Origin: Ignisphaera sp.
GTDB lineage: Archaea; Thermoproteota; Thermoprotei_A; Sulfolobales; Ignisphaeraceae
Reading direction: 5' to 3'
Assembly (NCBI GenBank): GCA_038735125.1
Contig: JAVYNU010000008.1
Location: 32,272 to 96,271 of the forward strand
Length of the DNA stretch: 64,000 nt
Under the pieces are notes generated by a model, which saw only the letters and a list, made by a program, of their open reading frames with translations, searched no databases and was not told the DNA's origin. Position numbers and translations under genes: made by a program. Positions 46,898-56,460 of the stretch are shown here, one piece after another. How positions within the stretch are numbered: position 1 is the stretch's first letter; every line of letters begins with the position of its first letter.

Positions 46898-48136
46898 TTA
46901 TTGTTTCACAGAATAAACACTAGCTAATTGGGCGACTGATCTGTTTAAGGTTCTAAGCCACGGGATCTTTACCGGCACCATTGCTACTAGTGCTAGAAAT
47001 CCTTGGAAAATCCAATTGGCTGGAGCTAGCAAGAGGGCTAAGTCTATGAATTTCTGATGTAGTATTAGATAGCTTGGTGCAAGAGCTATGGAAATCAATT
47101 CTATTTTTGCTAAGACCACTGTAAAGGCGGGTATTTGTATGAACTGCGATACTATCAGCACTACTGTTGCTAGGAATGGTGCTGTCAATGCTACTGGTTG
47201 CAGATACGCCAGCGACAGTAGAACAAGTTTTTTCTTATTTAAAAACCTTCTATGCTTTGTTATAGTATCTTTAAAACATTGTAAGGTTCCTCTATACCAT
47301 CTAATCCTTTGGTTAACCAAGCTCTTCAAATTTGATGGAGCACCCTCAATAATAGGGCTATCTAGAAGCGCTATACTCTCATTGTAGAAAGATGCTAGTA
47401 TTGATAGATATGCATCCTCTGCTAGAACCTCTGGCAACCCACCAATCTTCTCTATAAATTTCGATGAAATTGTCAAACCCTCTCCACTGATAAGGGGCAT
47501 ACCTATGAATTTTGCTAATCCAGGCAATCCAACATTATACCAAAGAAATGTGTCAATATATGATAACTTCCCAAGAACATTATTACCAACTCTGTAGACC
47601 TTTGTACCAACAATGCTATAACCGCTCATAACAAGTTTTGCAATTTTCTCAAAATATGTATTGTCCAGAATGTTATCTCCCCCATCTAAGATGACAAAGG
47701 CTCCATAGAGACTCTTTATATGTTTTAGAATAGAGTTTATCGATGATGCTTTAGATCTTCTACTCCCTCTATTCACATATATATAAAGGTTAAACCCTTT
47801 TTCGACAATAATGCTAGCTAATTCGAGGACGCTTATAAGAGATTTTCGATCATCGTTTTCAAGAATTACATAGACATCCACTCTCCCAAGCCTATACCTC
47901 TGCCTGCTAATACTCTTGAACGTCTCCTCTATTGATGATGTATCCTCCATGTATAAAGGAACCAGAACAGCTATATCAAACGGGTCATCATTATTACCAT
48001 TGGCACCGTTATCTATGTTGATGTTTAGCCAGATCTTATTCTTGAGATTGCTTATCGCACTGAAGAAAGATGGTACTCCATAAACGAAAGACATTATTAT
48101 GATGGACGCTGGTATATACCAAAACATTGCAAGCAT
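46898..48136 (-). CDS. Membrane-bound processive-type glycosyltransferase (GT2)
   Basis: 412 residues: an N-terminal helix, GT2 domain with AVLVPLYMEDTSSIEETFKSI, nucleotide-sugar site VILDGGDNILDNTYF, acceptor LAEDAYLSILA and QRIRWYRGTLQCFKD (the QxxRW processive motif), then four C-terminal helices. The order matches cellulose/hyaluronan-synthase-like enzymes. The product is unknown; exopolysaccharide or glycan is likely. The 48.1-48.3 kb gap upstream is the divergent promoter with valS. Confidence 0.88.
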   Translation of the reverse strand: MLAMFWYIPASIIIMSFVYGVPSFFSAISNLKNKIWLNINIDNGANGNNDDPFDIAVLVPLYMEDTSSIEETFKSISRQRYRLGRVDVYVILENDDRKSLISVLELASIIVEKGFNLYIYVNRGSRRSKASSINSILKHIKSLYGAFVILDGGDNILDNTYFEKIAKLVMSGYSIVGTKVYRVGNNVLGKLSYIDTFLWYNVGLPGLAKFIGMPLISGEGLTISSKFIEKIGGLPEVLAEDAYLSILASFYNESIALLDSPIIEGAPSNLKSLVNQRIRWYRGTLQCFKDTITKHRRFLNKKKLVLLSLAYLQPVALTAPFLATVVLIVSQFIQIPAFTVVLAKIELISIALAPSYLILHQKFIDLALLLAPANWIFQGFLALVAMVPVKIPWLRTLNRSVAQLASVYSVKQ

Positions 48137-48265
48137 TAATAACAGCCTCTAAAAACTATCTCTACTCCTTAAATATAAGCTTTTAAAATCAATTGGATTT
48201 TGTATCCATTAGAAAAACAAGGTTTATAAAAAGCCTATCAACATAGTTCTAAAGAGGTATACTAA

Positions 48266-48281
48266 GAGGTGTAGAGCTATA
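48266..48281 (+). promoter_or_regulatory. valS ribosome site and putative AUA start
   Basis: GAGGTG (48266-48271), seven bases, then ATA (48279-48281), in frame with valS. Between the in-frame TAG at 48210 and the TTG at 48378 there is no ATG, GTG or TTG in this frame, yet the intervening codons encode the conserved ValRS N-terminus. Spacing equals that of normal starts in this window. Confidence 0.55.
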
Positions 48282-50732
48282 GAGACAAACCAACAGTCGT
48301 TCAAGCCAAGATTCAATGAAACTAGATGGCGCAAGGAGATAGAGAAGAAGCTTATTGAACAGTGGGAAAAAGAAGGCTTGTTCAACTTTAGATTCGATCC
48401 GTCAAAACCGACATTGATAATTGACACGCCACCTCCATACATATCGGGCAAGCCACATGTTGGGCAGACTGCACACTATGTTCAGATAGATATGGTGGCA
48501 AGGGCTTATAGAATGCTTGGTTATAATGTTCTTGTTCCATTCTATGGCGACAGAAATGGACTGCCCGTTGAGGTATTTGTTGAAAGGACCTATGGAATCA
48601 ACCCACACGAAGTTGCAAAAACAGCTGAAGGAAGGGAGAAGTTTCTAGAGCTCTGCAAAACACATTTAGATAATGTTGAGAAGGACTTCATAAACCTGTG
48701 GAGGGCTCTTGGATGCTCTTTTGAATACTGGAGAGAGGGGACAGATAGTGTTGAATATAGGAAGGTGACCCAAACAACATTTATAGAGCTATGGAAAAAG
48801 GGTTTGATTTACGAAGCTGAAAGACCTGTTTTGTGGTGTCCACGTTGTGGTACTTCGCTTGCTGAGGCTGAGGTTGAGTATAGAGAAGAAGACGCTGAAA
48901 TCTACTACATTAAATTTCTGTTGGTAGGCGGTGGAGAGGTCGTTATTGCAACCACGAGGCCAGAGCTTCTAGCCTCTTGCCTAATCTTAGCATACAATCC
49001 AAATGATGCTAGATATAAGCATCTGAAGGGTAGAAAGGCTCTTGTGCCACTCTACAACTATGAAATAGATATTGTTGAACATCCATCTGTAGACCCCTCT
49101 TTTGGCACAGGTATTATGATGATTTGTAGCTATGGTGATCAAACAGATGTTAGGATAATTAGAGAGCTTGGTTTAAGGCCTAGAATATCGATTGATGAAA
49201 GGGGTAAACTAACAGATGAGCTGTTAAAAGGTCTAAGCATCAAAGAGGCTAGAAAGACTATTGTGAATATGCTGAGAGAAAAAGGATTTATTGTGAAGAC
49301 AGAGAAAATTAAGAGAAATGTCCCGGTTTGTTGGCGATGTGGAACACCCATAGAAATAATCCACATGAGAGAATACTTCCTAAAGCAGCTAGAATTCAAA
49401 GATGCTATGCTGAAGATAGCTAGAGAAGCTAGATTCATTCCCGAGGAGCACAGGGTAAAGTTGATTAACTGGATAGAGTCTATAACAATGGATTGGCCAA
49501 TCTCTAAAACAAGGTACTATGCAACCGAGGTACCTACATGGAGATGCCTAAACTGTGGAGCCATTCTAGTGCCCGAGCCTGGGAGATACTATAGACCGTG
49601 GAAAGAACCTCCACCGTGGAATAAATGCCCGTATTGTGGAGCGCCAAAGGATAGGATAGTCGGCGAGACTAAGGTATTTGACACATGGTTCGACTCATCA
49701 ATATCTGTTCTCTACGCAGCTGGAATAACAAAGTATCCCAATGTCTTCAAGCTGTATCTAAATGGAGATGCAAAGGCTTTGAGACCACAAGGATACGATA
49801 TAATAAGAACTTGGCTTTACTACAGCCTATTGAGAGTGTATCAGCTTTATGGAAAAATAGCCTTTGACTATATTAGAGTAAGTGGTATGGGGCTCGACGA
49901 GAAAGGGGAGGCGATGCACAAGAGCAAGGGCAATGTTATTCTCCCAGACCCCTATCTAGAGAAATACGGTGCAGACTCCTTCAGATTTTGGAGCGCGATG
50001 GCATCTAAGCTAGGCAGTGACTATAGGTTCTCGGAGCAGATGATAAAAACAGGTTCGCTGTTTGCTGTAAAGCTTTTGAACATAGCGAGATTTGTATCGG
50101 CGTTCCCAATAATTGAGAAGGTTGAGATACTCCATCCCCTCGACATAGCGATCCTAGCAAAGCTTAACAACTTGATAGAGGCTGTTAAAAGAGGTTATGA
50201 GAACATGGATTTCTACGAGCCTATCCACCAAATATACCACTTCACCTGGGATATATTCGCAGATCACTATCTAGAAATGGTCAAGCATAGAGCGTATGGC
50301 ACTGCAAAAAGCGATTACACAGAGCTCGAACAGAAAAGCGCTTGGTTCACCCTACACACCACTTTGAAATCGATTCTACTTCTACTTGCGCCCATAATGC
50401 CATTTGTAACAGACTATATATGGAGAAACATGTACAGAGAAACCTCTATACATTTAGAGATGCTACCATCAAAAGTGGCTCTACCTGAGAATGCGGAGAA
50501 TATAAGTAAATTATTTGATTTGGTGATGAATATAAACAGCGCTATTTGGAAATACAAGAAAGAGAGCAACATTAGATTTTCAGAAGAGCTCAAAGCCACT
50601 TTGTACATACCAAAAGAGCTTGAGATATTCGCAAAAGAAATTAGAAATCTGCACAAGGTGTCCAAAGTAGAGTTTGGAACACCTGAAAAACCGTTTATAG
50701 AGCTAGGCTATGGAGCTTTTCTAAAAATTTAA
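48279..50732 (+). CDS. valS: Valyl-tRNA synthetase
   Basis: About 817 residues. Class I signatures: PPPYISGKPHVGQTAHYVQ (HIGH-like HVGQ) and EAMHKSKGN (KMSKS-like HKSKG). The editing domain has TTRPELLASC; zinc-like knuckles CPRCG and CPYCG are present. The frame before TTG 48378 gives FKPRFNETRWRKEIEKKLIE, which belongs to the family, so the gene must start upstream. ATA 48279 behind GAGGTG is the only plausible initiator. The protein lacks the C-terminal coiled-coil arm of bacterial ValRS, as usual for archaea. Confidence 0.95.
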   Translation: METNQQSFKPRFNETRWRKEIEKKLIEQWEKEGLFNFRFDPSKPTLIIDTPPPYISGKPHVGQTAHYVQIDMVARAYRMLGYNVLVPFYGDRNGLPVEVFVERTYGINPHEVAKTAEGREKFLELCKTHLDNVEKDFINLWRALGCSFEYWREGTDSVEYRKVTQTTFIELWKKGLIYEAERPVLWCPRCGTSLAEAEVEYREEDAEIYYIKFLLVGGGEVVIATTRPELLASCLILAYNPNDARYKHLKGRKALVPLYNYEIDIVEHPSVDPSFGTGIMMICSYGDQTDVRIIRELGLRPRISIDERGKLTDELLKGLSIKEARKTIVNMLREKGFIVKTEKIKRNVPVCWRCGTPIEIIHMREYFLKQLEFKDAMLKIAREARFIPEEHRVKLINWIESITMDWPISKTRYYATEVPTWRCLNCGAILVPEPGRYYRPWKEPPPWNKCPYCGAPKDRIVGETKVFDTWFDSSISVLYAAGITKYPNVFKLYLNGDAKALRPQGYDIIRTWLYYSLLRVYQLYGKIAFDYIRVSGMGLDEKGEAMHKSKGNVILPDPYLEKYGADSFRFWSAMASKLGSDYRFSEQMIKTGSLFAVKLLNIARFVSAFPIIEKVEILHPLDIAILAKLNNLIEAVKRGYENMDFYEPIHQIYHFTWDIFADHYLEMVKHRAYGTAKSDYTELEQKSAWFTLHTTLKSILLLLAPIMPFVTDYIWRNMYRETSIHLEMLPSKVALPENAENISKLFDLVMNINSAIWKYKKESNIRFSEELKATLYIPKELEIFAKEIRNLHKVSKVEFGTPEKPFIELGYGAFLKI

Positions 50733-50745
50733 TTTGTGAAACAAA

Positions 50746-51279
50746 ATGGTTTTTATAATTGCCGACATAGCTGTTGATGAATCTTTTGGTCTCATCAAGG
50801 CTAGTAGAACATTGAGAGACTGTGGTGTTGATCCAAAAAACATGCGTATCGACACATTTTACAACACCATTAGAATAGTGGTAAACGATTTGAACAAAAT
50901 CCAGTGTGTTTCAAAAGTTAAGGGTTATACCACACTCGAGATAAGGTCTGTGTTCAGATGCGGAAATATTGAAAGTGTTTTTGCCAAAGCAGGCTTTGTG
51001 AAAATGCCGAAGGCTTTCCAGCGCATAGTCGGCTACATACCTATCAATGATGGGGCTGTAATCATACTGAGGACTTCAAAAAGAGATGTTTACCTAGCTA
51101 AGGTGTGTACAGCTAGAAGAATTGAGCCGCCTTTACCATCATCAACATGCATAGTAGCTGCCAATAACGATGCTGATTTAGAAAAAGCGAAAAAAATTGC
51201 GATGTATTTGAACCAGCTAGAGGAGATGTTTGGAAACTTGTGCCAGTCGGCTTCTGCCGGCGGTGTAGACAATCAATAG
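50746..51279 (+). CDS. Hypothetical protein
   Basis: 177 residues, unrecognised. The N-terminus (VFIIADIAVDESFGLIKASRTLRDCGVDPKNMRID) and middle (AFQRIVGYIPINDGAVIILRTSKRDVYLAKVC) suggest an alpha/beta fold with five cysteines. It starts 13 bases after valS and may be co-transcribed. The tail overlaps the convergent 51217-51573 gene by 63 bases. Confidence 0.65.
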   Translation: MVFIIADIAVDESFGLIKASRTLRDCGVDPKNMRIDTFYNTIRIVVNDLNKIQCVSKVKGYTTLEIRSVFRCGNIESVFAKAGFVKMPKAFQRIVGYIPINDGAVIILRTSKRDVYLAKVCTARRIEPPLPSSTCIVAANNDADLEKAKKIAMYLNQLEEMFGNLCQSASAGGVDNQ

Positions 51280-51573
51280 ACTGTCTATGTAATCGAGTAT
51301 ATAGTATTCAACGGCATCTGCCTCCTCATGCTCAACAACAATTATTGGTAACCCTCCTGTTGAGATTCCCTGTTTAGCCAAGGCAACTAAGATCTTCCCA
51401 AAAGACTCGAGATCTTCTACAAAAACCTTTATGCATCGGTTATCAGGGCATATGGGTTTTCCCTTAGCAAATACTATTGCTCCGCTTACCCCCAGCTCCA
51501 TTTCAATACTTGAAACCAGTTCGTAAACCCTTTTTCTATTCTCCATATTATAGACCGTAAAAGTTTTAGTCAT
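51217..51573 (-). CDS. Hypothetical protein
   Basis: 118 residues, unrecognised. A short N-terminal strand-helix (TFTVYNMENRKRVYELVSSIEMELG) is followed by GAIVFAKGKPICPDNRCIKVFVEDLESFGKIL and IVVEHEEADAVEYYILDYIDSLLIVY, suggesting a small alpha/beta sensor-like fold with CPDNRC. Divergent from the HD-domain gene, 30 bases from its start. Confidence 0.6.
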   Translation of the reverse strand: MTKTFTVYNMENRKRVYELVSSIEMELGVSGAIVFAKGKPICPDNRCIKVFVEDLESFGKILVALAKQGISTGGLPIIVVEHEEADAVEYYILDYIDSLLIVYTAGRSRLAQVSKHLL

Positions 51574-51603
51574 ATAGAAACTTTTTATAGGTTGTGGCAG
51601 ATT

Positions 51604-52389
51604 ATGGTTGTTGTATCACCAAATTTGATAAACTATCATATCTCATCGTCGAGTCTTCTCAAGGAAGCTTATCAAGCAATTGAAAGTGACGAGGAGCTCT
51701 CAACTCTTTTGAAGATGAGTAATATAATGGCTGTCACTAGATTGAAGTACAATGACCATGGTCTTACACATGCTAGAATAGTTGCGGGTGTGGCACTAGA
51801 AATGGTTGATATATTGAATAACCATGGCATTGAGTTCACAACTATGAGAGATGGGACAACCAAGAACATCGATGAGATCAAGCTTATTGTGATGCTCACT
51901 GGATATATGCATGACATTGGAAACGCTGTGCACAGATTTCAGCACGAATTTATAGGTGCTTTGCTAGCCAAAGATATTTTGAATCGAATTTTAACTCGGC
52001 TTGGATTTGACAAGAAAAGAGTTGTTGAATTGCGCCAAGAGGTTATGCATATGATATATTCTACTGAGTACAATGTTCAGTGTCTAACGATAGAATGTGG
52101 AATAACTAAGGTGGCTGACGGACTTGACATGGCTGAAGGGAGGGCCAGAATACCATACAGGCTCGGCAAAATCGATATGCATGCCATTTCGGCACTAAAC
52201 ATAAAGCGTGTTGAGATTGAAAAAGGTGATTCAAAGCCTGTTAGAGTATCTGTCTACATGAGTGACATGGCCGGGCTTTTCCAGCTAGAGGTTGTTCTAA
52301 TGCCGAAGATTAGAACAAGTCTCTTAGACGATTATATAGAGATCTTCGTGTATACAGACTCCAAACAGTTTAAATACTATCCAAAGTAG
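51604..52389 (+). CDS. HD-domain phosphohydrolase
   Basis: About 261 residues with HD motifs: LTHARIVAGVALEM (first His), LTGYMHDIGNAVHRFQHEFIG (HD pair) and VADGLDMAEGRARIPYRLGK (final Asp). It is a metal-dependent hydrolase, probably of nucleotides or cyclic nucleotides. The C-terminal 70 residues are a distinct domain. ATG 51604 (VVVSPNLINYHIS) is more likely than TTG 51592. It converges with the JAMM gene (20-base overlap). Confidence 0.8.
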   Translation: MVVVSPNLINYHISSSSLLKEAYQAIESDEELSTLLKMSNIMAVTRLKYNDHGLTHARIVAGVALEMVDILNNHGIEFTTMRDGTTKNIDEIKLIVMLTGYMHDIGNAVHRFQHEFIGALLAKDILNRILTRLGFDKKRVVELRQEVMHMIYSTEYNVQCLTIECGITKVADGLDMAEGRARIPYRLGKIDMHAISALNIKRVEIEKGDSKPVRVSVYMSDMAGLFQLEVVLMPKIRTSLLDDYIEIFVYTDSKQFKYYPK

Positions 52390-53086
52390 GGAAGCTTGTA
52401 AAGCACCGGATGTTTAGAGAAGATGAACAAACATCCCTAATTTCACCCCCTCTATTTATGGAAAGCGTTAGCGATTCATAGTCTCTCCATGTAGGTATGC
52501 CAACTCTATACATGCAAAAAGATCCTTGGGCGCTGTGCACACATCCACCAAGTCCCCTCTCAGCAATGATGTCCCTCATGGAAAGCAAATCTTTTTTAGA
52601 TGGTATAGGTGGATATCCCCTTGGATGTGTATGTGCAACGAATACAATGTCCTCTATATGGGGTATGTAAACAGTTTTTTTAAAGCCTTGAACAATTATC
52701 GACATCCCCTTAGTCAGTACAACCTCCATATACTCGACATCCTCAAATAGATATTCGTGGAGATGTGCTTTGGTAATGTTGTAAAAAGCATTGAAAAGCT
52801 TTTGCAGAATAGATGAAAGACATGTGTTTAGACGTTCTGCCCCCTCTTCACAAACAAATTCAATGTTTCTTCCAAGAATATGCTCCCTACGGTTGCACAG
52901 CTTATCATCTCCAAAAACCCGAACCCTGATGGTGTTCTCCTCGAAGACATTACCATCTATGCAAAAGTTTATAGACCCCTCCTCTTCGAATGCATCCTCA
53001 ATAATATATTCAACATGTGTTAGAATGCTATATGCCTCTACGCACTTGGCAAGATCTTTGTCATCGATAATCTTCTCATATTTCAT
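52370..53086 (-). CDS. JAMM/MPN-like metalloprotease-type protein
   Basis: 238 residues. The C-terminal half has FVAHTHPRGYPPIPSKKDLLSMRD, the HxHP...PSxxD metal motif of JAMM isopeptidases (one residue longer between H and S than the RadC type), followed by RGLGGCVHSAQGSFCMYRV. The catalytic glutamate is expected upstream (EDVEYMEVVLTKG region). The N-terminal 90 residues are unassigned. Archaeal JAMM proteins may cleave SAMP/ubiquitin-like modifiers, but no modifier gene is adjacent. Confidence 0.75.
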   Translation of the reverse strand: MKYEKIIDDKDLAKCVEAYSILTHVEYIIEDAFEEEGSINFCIDGNVFEENTIRVRVFGDDKLCNRREHILGRNIEFVCEEGAERLNTCLSSILQKLFNAFYNITKAHLHEYLFEDVEYMEVVLTKGMSIIVQGFKKTVYIPHIEDIVFVAHTHPRGYPPIPSKKDLLSMRDIIAERGLGGCVHSAQGSFCMYRVGIPTWRDYESLTLSINRGGEIRDVCSSSLNIRCFTSFPTLDSI

Positions 53087-53097
53087 AATAAAATGCC

Positions 53098-54666
53098 TTA
53101 GAGCGGTATTAAACCATGTTTCTTTGGAGGCTTTGGCTTAATATCTCTCTTCGTTATAAAGAAGTTTAGCGCCTCTGCCAATACCTTTCTCGTTTCCGCA
53201 GGCTCTATAATTGCATCTATATATCCTCTTGAGGCAGCGTAGTAAGGTGTCGTAAGTTTTCCTCTGTATTCCTCAACAAGCTTCTTCAGCATTTCTTCAC
53301 GCTCTTTCTCATCCTTTATAGCTTGCAACTCTTTGCGCCACACTATTTCAGCTGCTGCCTCCGGCCCCATAACAGCTATCTCAGCTGTTGGCCATGCAAC
53401 AACAAAGTCTGCTCCAAGGTGTTTTGAGCCCAGGGCTATGTAGGCTCCTCCATAGGCTTTTCTAACAATCACAGTTAGCTTTGGTGTTGTAGCCTCCGCA
53501 TATGCGTAGATAATCTTTGCACCGTGTCTGATGATACCCCTGTGCTCTTGGAATGTTCCAGGCAAGAAACCTGGCACATCAACGAATGTTACTATTGGTA
53601 GGTTGAAGGAATCGCAGAATCTCACAAACCTTGCTATCTTATCGGAAGAGTCTATGTCTAGAGACCCCATGTAGTAGAGCGGCTGGTTCGCAACAATACA
53701 TATAGAGTGTCCATCGAGTCTAGCGAAACCAACTATAGCGTTTTTAGCGAAATCCTTCTGAACTTCAAAGAATGTGTTTCTATCTACAACAGCATTTATT
53801 ATGTCATACATGTTATATGGCTTTGTAGGATCTTCTGGAACAACGTTGTTTAGCGTAGGCTCTAATCTATGTGGATCATCGCCAACATCTACTCTAGGTG
53901 GGAGCTCTAAGCTGTTTGATGGCAAATACGAGAGAAGCGTCTTAACGATCTCTATAGCCTCTTTATCATCCCTTGCAACAAAGTGGGCTACACCACTCTT
54001 ACTAGCCTGTATCTCAGCTCCACCAAGCTCATATTCTGTAACCTCCTCACCTATAGCAGCTTTAACCACTTTTGGCCCTGTTATGAACATGTAAGATGTT
54101 TTTGACACCATTATGATAAAGTCCATTAGAGCTGGCGAATAGACAGCGCCTCCGGCACAAGGACCCATTATAACAGCTATCTGTGGTATCGAGCCAGAGG
54201 CCAGCACATTCATATAGAATATGTCGCCATAGCCTTTAAGCGAGTCCACCCCCTCCTGGATCCTTGCTCCACCGGAATCATTTAGAAAAACCACTGGAAC
54301 ACCGACGCTTAAAGCGAACTGCATAGCCTTAACAATCTTTGCTGCATGCATCTCGCCTACAGATCCACCCATAAATGTAAAGTCTTGTGCAATACCAACA
54401 ACATTTCTGCCATTAACCCTACCAAAAGCCGTTACAACGCCGTCTCCAAGAACTTTTTTCTCGCTCATGCCAAATTCTGTAGCTCTATGGGTTACAAACA
54501 TGTCAAATTCCGTATAAACACCATTATCAAATAACAGCTCGAGTCTTTCCCTTGCCGTAAGCTTGCCTGTGGCATGTTGTCTGTTTATTGCTTCAATACC
54601 ACCTCCAAGCTTTGCCTTCTCAATGCTTTTCCTCAGCTCCTCTATTTCCTTTCTCACAAAGTTCAT
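53098..54666 (-). CDS. Biotin-dependent acyl-CoA carboxyltransferase (PccB/MmdA-like)
   Basis: 522 residues, crotonase-type carboxyltransferase: VYSPALMDFIIMVSKTSYMFITGP and GGEVTEYELGGAE-like segment, VDVPGFLPGTFQEHRGIIRHGAKI, KAYGGAYIALGSKHLGADFVVAWPTAEIAVMGPEAA. It moves CO2 between biotin and propionyl- or methylmalonyl-CoA. The carrier protein is at 58.6 kb; no biotin carboxylase gene is in the window. Without one the pair would act as methylmalonyl-CoA decarboxylase; with one elsewhere, as propionyl/acetyl-CoA carboxylase. Confidence 0.93.
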   Translation of the reverse strand: MNFVRKEIEELRKSIEKAKLGGGIEAINRQHATGKLTARERLELLFDNGVYTEFDMFVTHRATEFGMSEKKVLGDGVVTAFGRVNGRNVVGIAQDFTFMGGSVGEMHAAKIVKAMQFALSVGVPVVFLNDSGGARIQEGVDSLKGYGDIFYMNVLASGSIPQIAVIMGPCAGGAVYSPALMDFIIMVSKTSYMFITGPKVVKAAIGEEVTEYELGGAEIQASKSGVAHFVARDDKEAIEIVKTLLSYLPSNSLELPPRVDVGDDPHRLEPTLNNVVPEDPTKPYNMYDIINAVVDRNTFFEVQKDFAKNAIVGFARLDGHSICIVANQPLYYMGSLDIDSSDKIARFVRFCDSFNLPIVTFVDVPGFLPGTFQEHRGIIRHGAKIIYAYAEATTPKLTVIVRKAYGGAYIALGSKHLGADFVVAWPTAEIAVMGPEAAAEIVWRKELQAIKDEKEREEMLKKLVEEYRGKLTTPYYAASRGYIDAIIEPAETRKVLAEALNFFITKRDIKPKPPKKHGLIPL

Positions 54667-54813
54667 TTAAACACCACATTCAGAGTCGAATAGAGGTAGT
54701 GATAAATAAAACTTATTAAAACGGATCTAGAGAATCAAGTTTTTAATAGGGCTTTAGAGTTAAGATAATAAGATAAAATTTCCTATGGTTATTTATTCTT
54801 AGCAACTTGCTGA

Positions 54814-56352
54814 TTATATCTTGGAAAGAATGTTGAGAACAGCCTCTCTAAGTTTATTAGGTTCTAGGGCTCCCTGTTGTAAAGCCTTGGCTAGGTTCTC
54901 TAATTCGTTTGCAATTTCGTCTAGGAAGAAGTTTTCTCTAATCCACCTCGCCAAATCTTTCCTCATAACATGATATGCTATTGACTCTGGTGGCACTATC
55001 TGGATAAAAGCCTTTAATTCTGCGATTGTTCGAGCCTTGTATGGCAATGGCTTTTCAGGCTCTTGGTAAAAGTGAAAAGCCTTTTTGTTTGGAAGAACAA
55101 TCTTTTTGGCATATACCAATGGCTTTGAAGAGATCTCTTCCAGAACCATCCCTGTAAACAATGTTAATGCCTCTAAATATGTTGTATAAGCTGTTATAAC
55201 ATCTTTATAAGGAGAGAAGTAGTTATGCACATCTCCTGCAGGACCCGTTTTCGTGGCCATGTAGTATAAGTGGTCACTTGATCCAAGAGCCCTCCAGATC
55301 CTGAGTACTTCACCCCCCATCGCCTTAACATATGGCTCAAGACTTGTATAATACTCGAAGAGTGTTTTCTGAAAGTTATTGCCAAGCCAGGCCGACAAAT
55401 CTCTTTCATCAGCCCAGCTTATTGTTTCCCAAACACTAACATCTATATAGTCCCTTGGACTATTCCTATAAGCAGCTTCATAAGGAGATGCCACATATAT
55501 GTTATCATATTTTGCAATCTCGATTGGAAGCCACTTTAGAAACTCTAGTATCCCTGTCGATGGGTGGTGATGCTCACCAAAGGTTTCATAATCTATAGCC
55601 ACTAGTACCACGTCTCCAACGGTTTTCGAGAGCCAATACGCATACTTATCTGCTGTTAATGGGTATTGATCCCAGTTTCTATCCGAAAATCTGAACCCTA
55701 TATCATCACTGAGTCTATAGTTTCTCATTAAAACCCTTACGTCACATCCCCTAATACCATAGACATAGTTTGGACTTCTCCAGCCCAGAACCCTCTCTAC
55801 ACCCTCGGTTAAAATCGCCTTATAGCCAAGTCTACACAACATGTAGGCAATTTCATTATTATATATGAACTCAGTGTTCTCCGCAACTCTAGGTGCGACC
55901 CCAAAAATCTCTTTAACCAATGCTCTGTGGAGCTCTATTTGCTCAACGAATTCGTCTACTGAGAAGAGAGATGCTAAGCTATGGTAATATGTTTGCTCAA
56001 CAAGCTCAATGGCATCCTCTGCTATAGCCTCACTAATAATGTCTATGACCCTCTTGTCCCACTTCATTGCCTGCTCTATCAATACACCACTTAAACTCAT
56101 TGAAAATTTGAATTCTTTCCCCATTTTCCTAACATTTCTGATACTCTCTAAAAGTATTTTCGTGGCCTTCACATAGCATCTTTCAGCAATTCTAGTGAAG
56201 ATACTCCTATTTGTTTCATCATCGAATATTAAATCAAAGAGATTGCCTAGAGATAACTTTTTTCTAACACCATTGAAAAGAAGATGCCTAAGCAGATCTC
56301 TTCTTAACCTATAGGGCTGGTGCAACTCAAACATGAAGACAACATCAACCAT
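54814..56352 (-). CDS. GH57 alpha-amylase-like glycosidase
   Basis: 512 residues. GH57 motifs in order: FELHQPYRLRRD (HQP), the catalytic glutamate region RVAENTEFIYNNEIAYML, and VVLVAIDYETFGEHHHPSTGI with the acid/base aspartate. The C-terminal helical region is typical. No signal peptide, so cytoplasmic; it probably acts on glycogen or maltodextrin. Divergent from dys. Confidence 0.9.
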   Translation of the reverse strand: MVDVVFMFELHQPYRLRRDLLRHLLFNGVRKKLSLGNLFDLIFDDETNRSIFTRIAERCYVKATKILLESIRNVRKMGKEFKFSMSLSGVLIEQAMKWDKRVIDIISEAIAEDAIELVEQTYYHSLASLFSVDEFVEQIELHRALVKEIFGVAPRVAENTEFIYNNEIAYMLCRLGYKAILTEGVERVLGWRSPNYVYGIRGCDVRVLMRNYRLSDDIGFRFSDRNWDQYPLTADKYAYWLSKTVGDVVLVAIDYETFGEHHHPSTGILEFLKWLPIEIAKYDNIYVASPYEAAYRNSPRDYIDVSVWETISWADERDLSAWLGNNFQKTLFEYYTSLEPYVKAMGGEVLRIWRALGSSDHLYYMATKTGPAGDVHNYFSPYKDVITAYTTYLEALTLFTGMVLEEISSKPLVYAKKIVLPNKKAFHFYQEPEKPLPYKARTIAELKAFIQIVPPESIAYHVMRKDLARWIRENFFLDEIANELENLAKALQQGALEPNKLREAVLNILSKI

Positions 56353-56460
56353 CTTAGTTGCCTCCCAATCAGCATTTAGAGATTATCTGGCACAAATGTA
56401 GTTGGATGATGAAATAGGTTTATTAACTTACTCCCTTCATGGCATAACAAACCCCGCTCT

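Noticed and set aside
56408..56460. C/D-box sRNA between GH57 and dys
   Set aside because: ATGATGA is present on the plus strand, but there is no proper C' or CTGA D box at the right distance.
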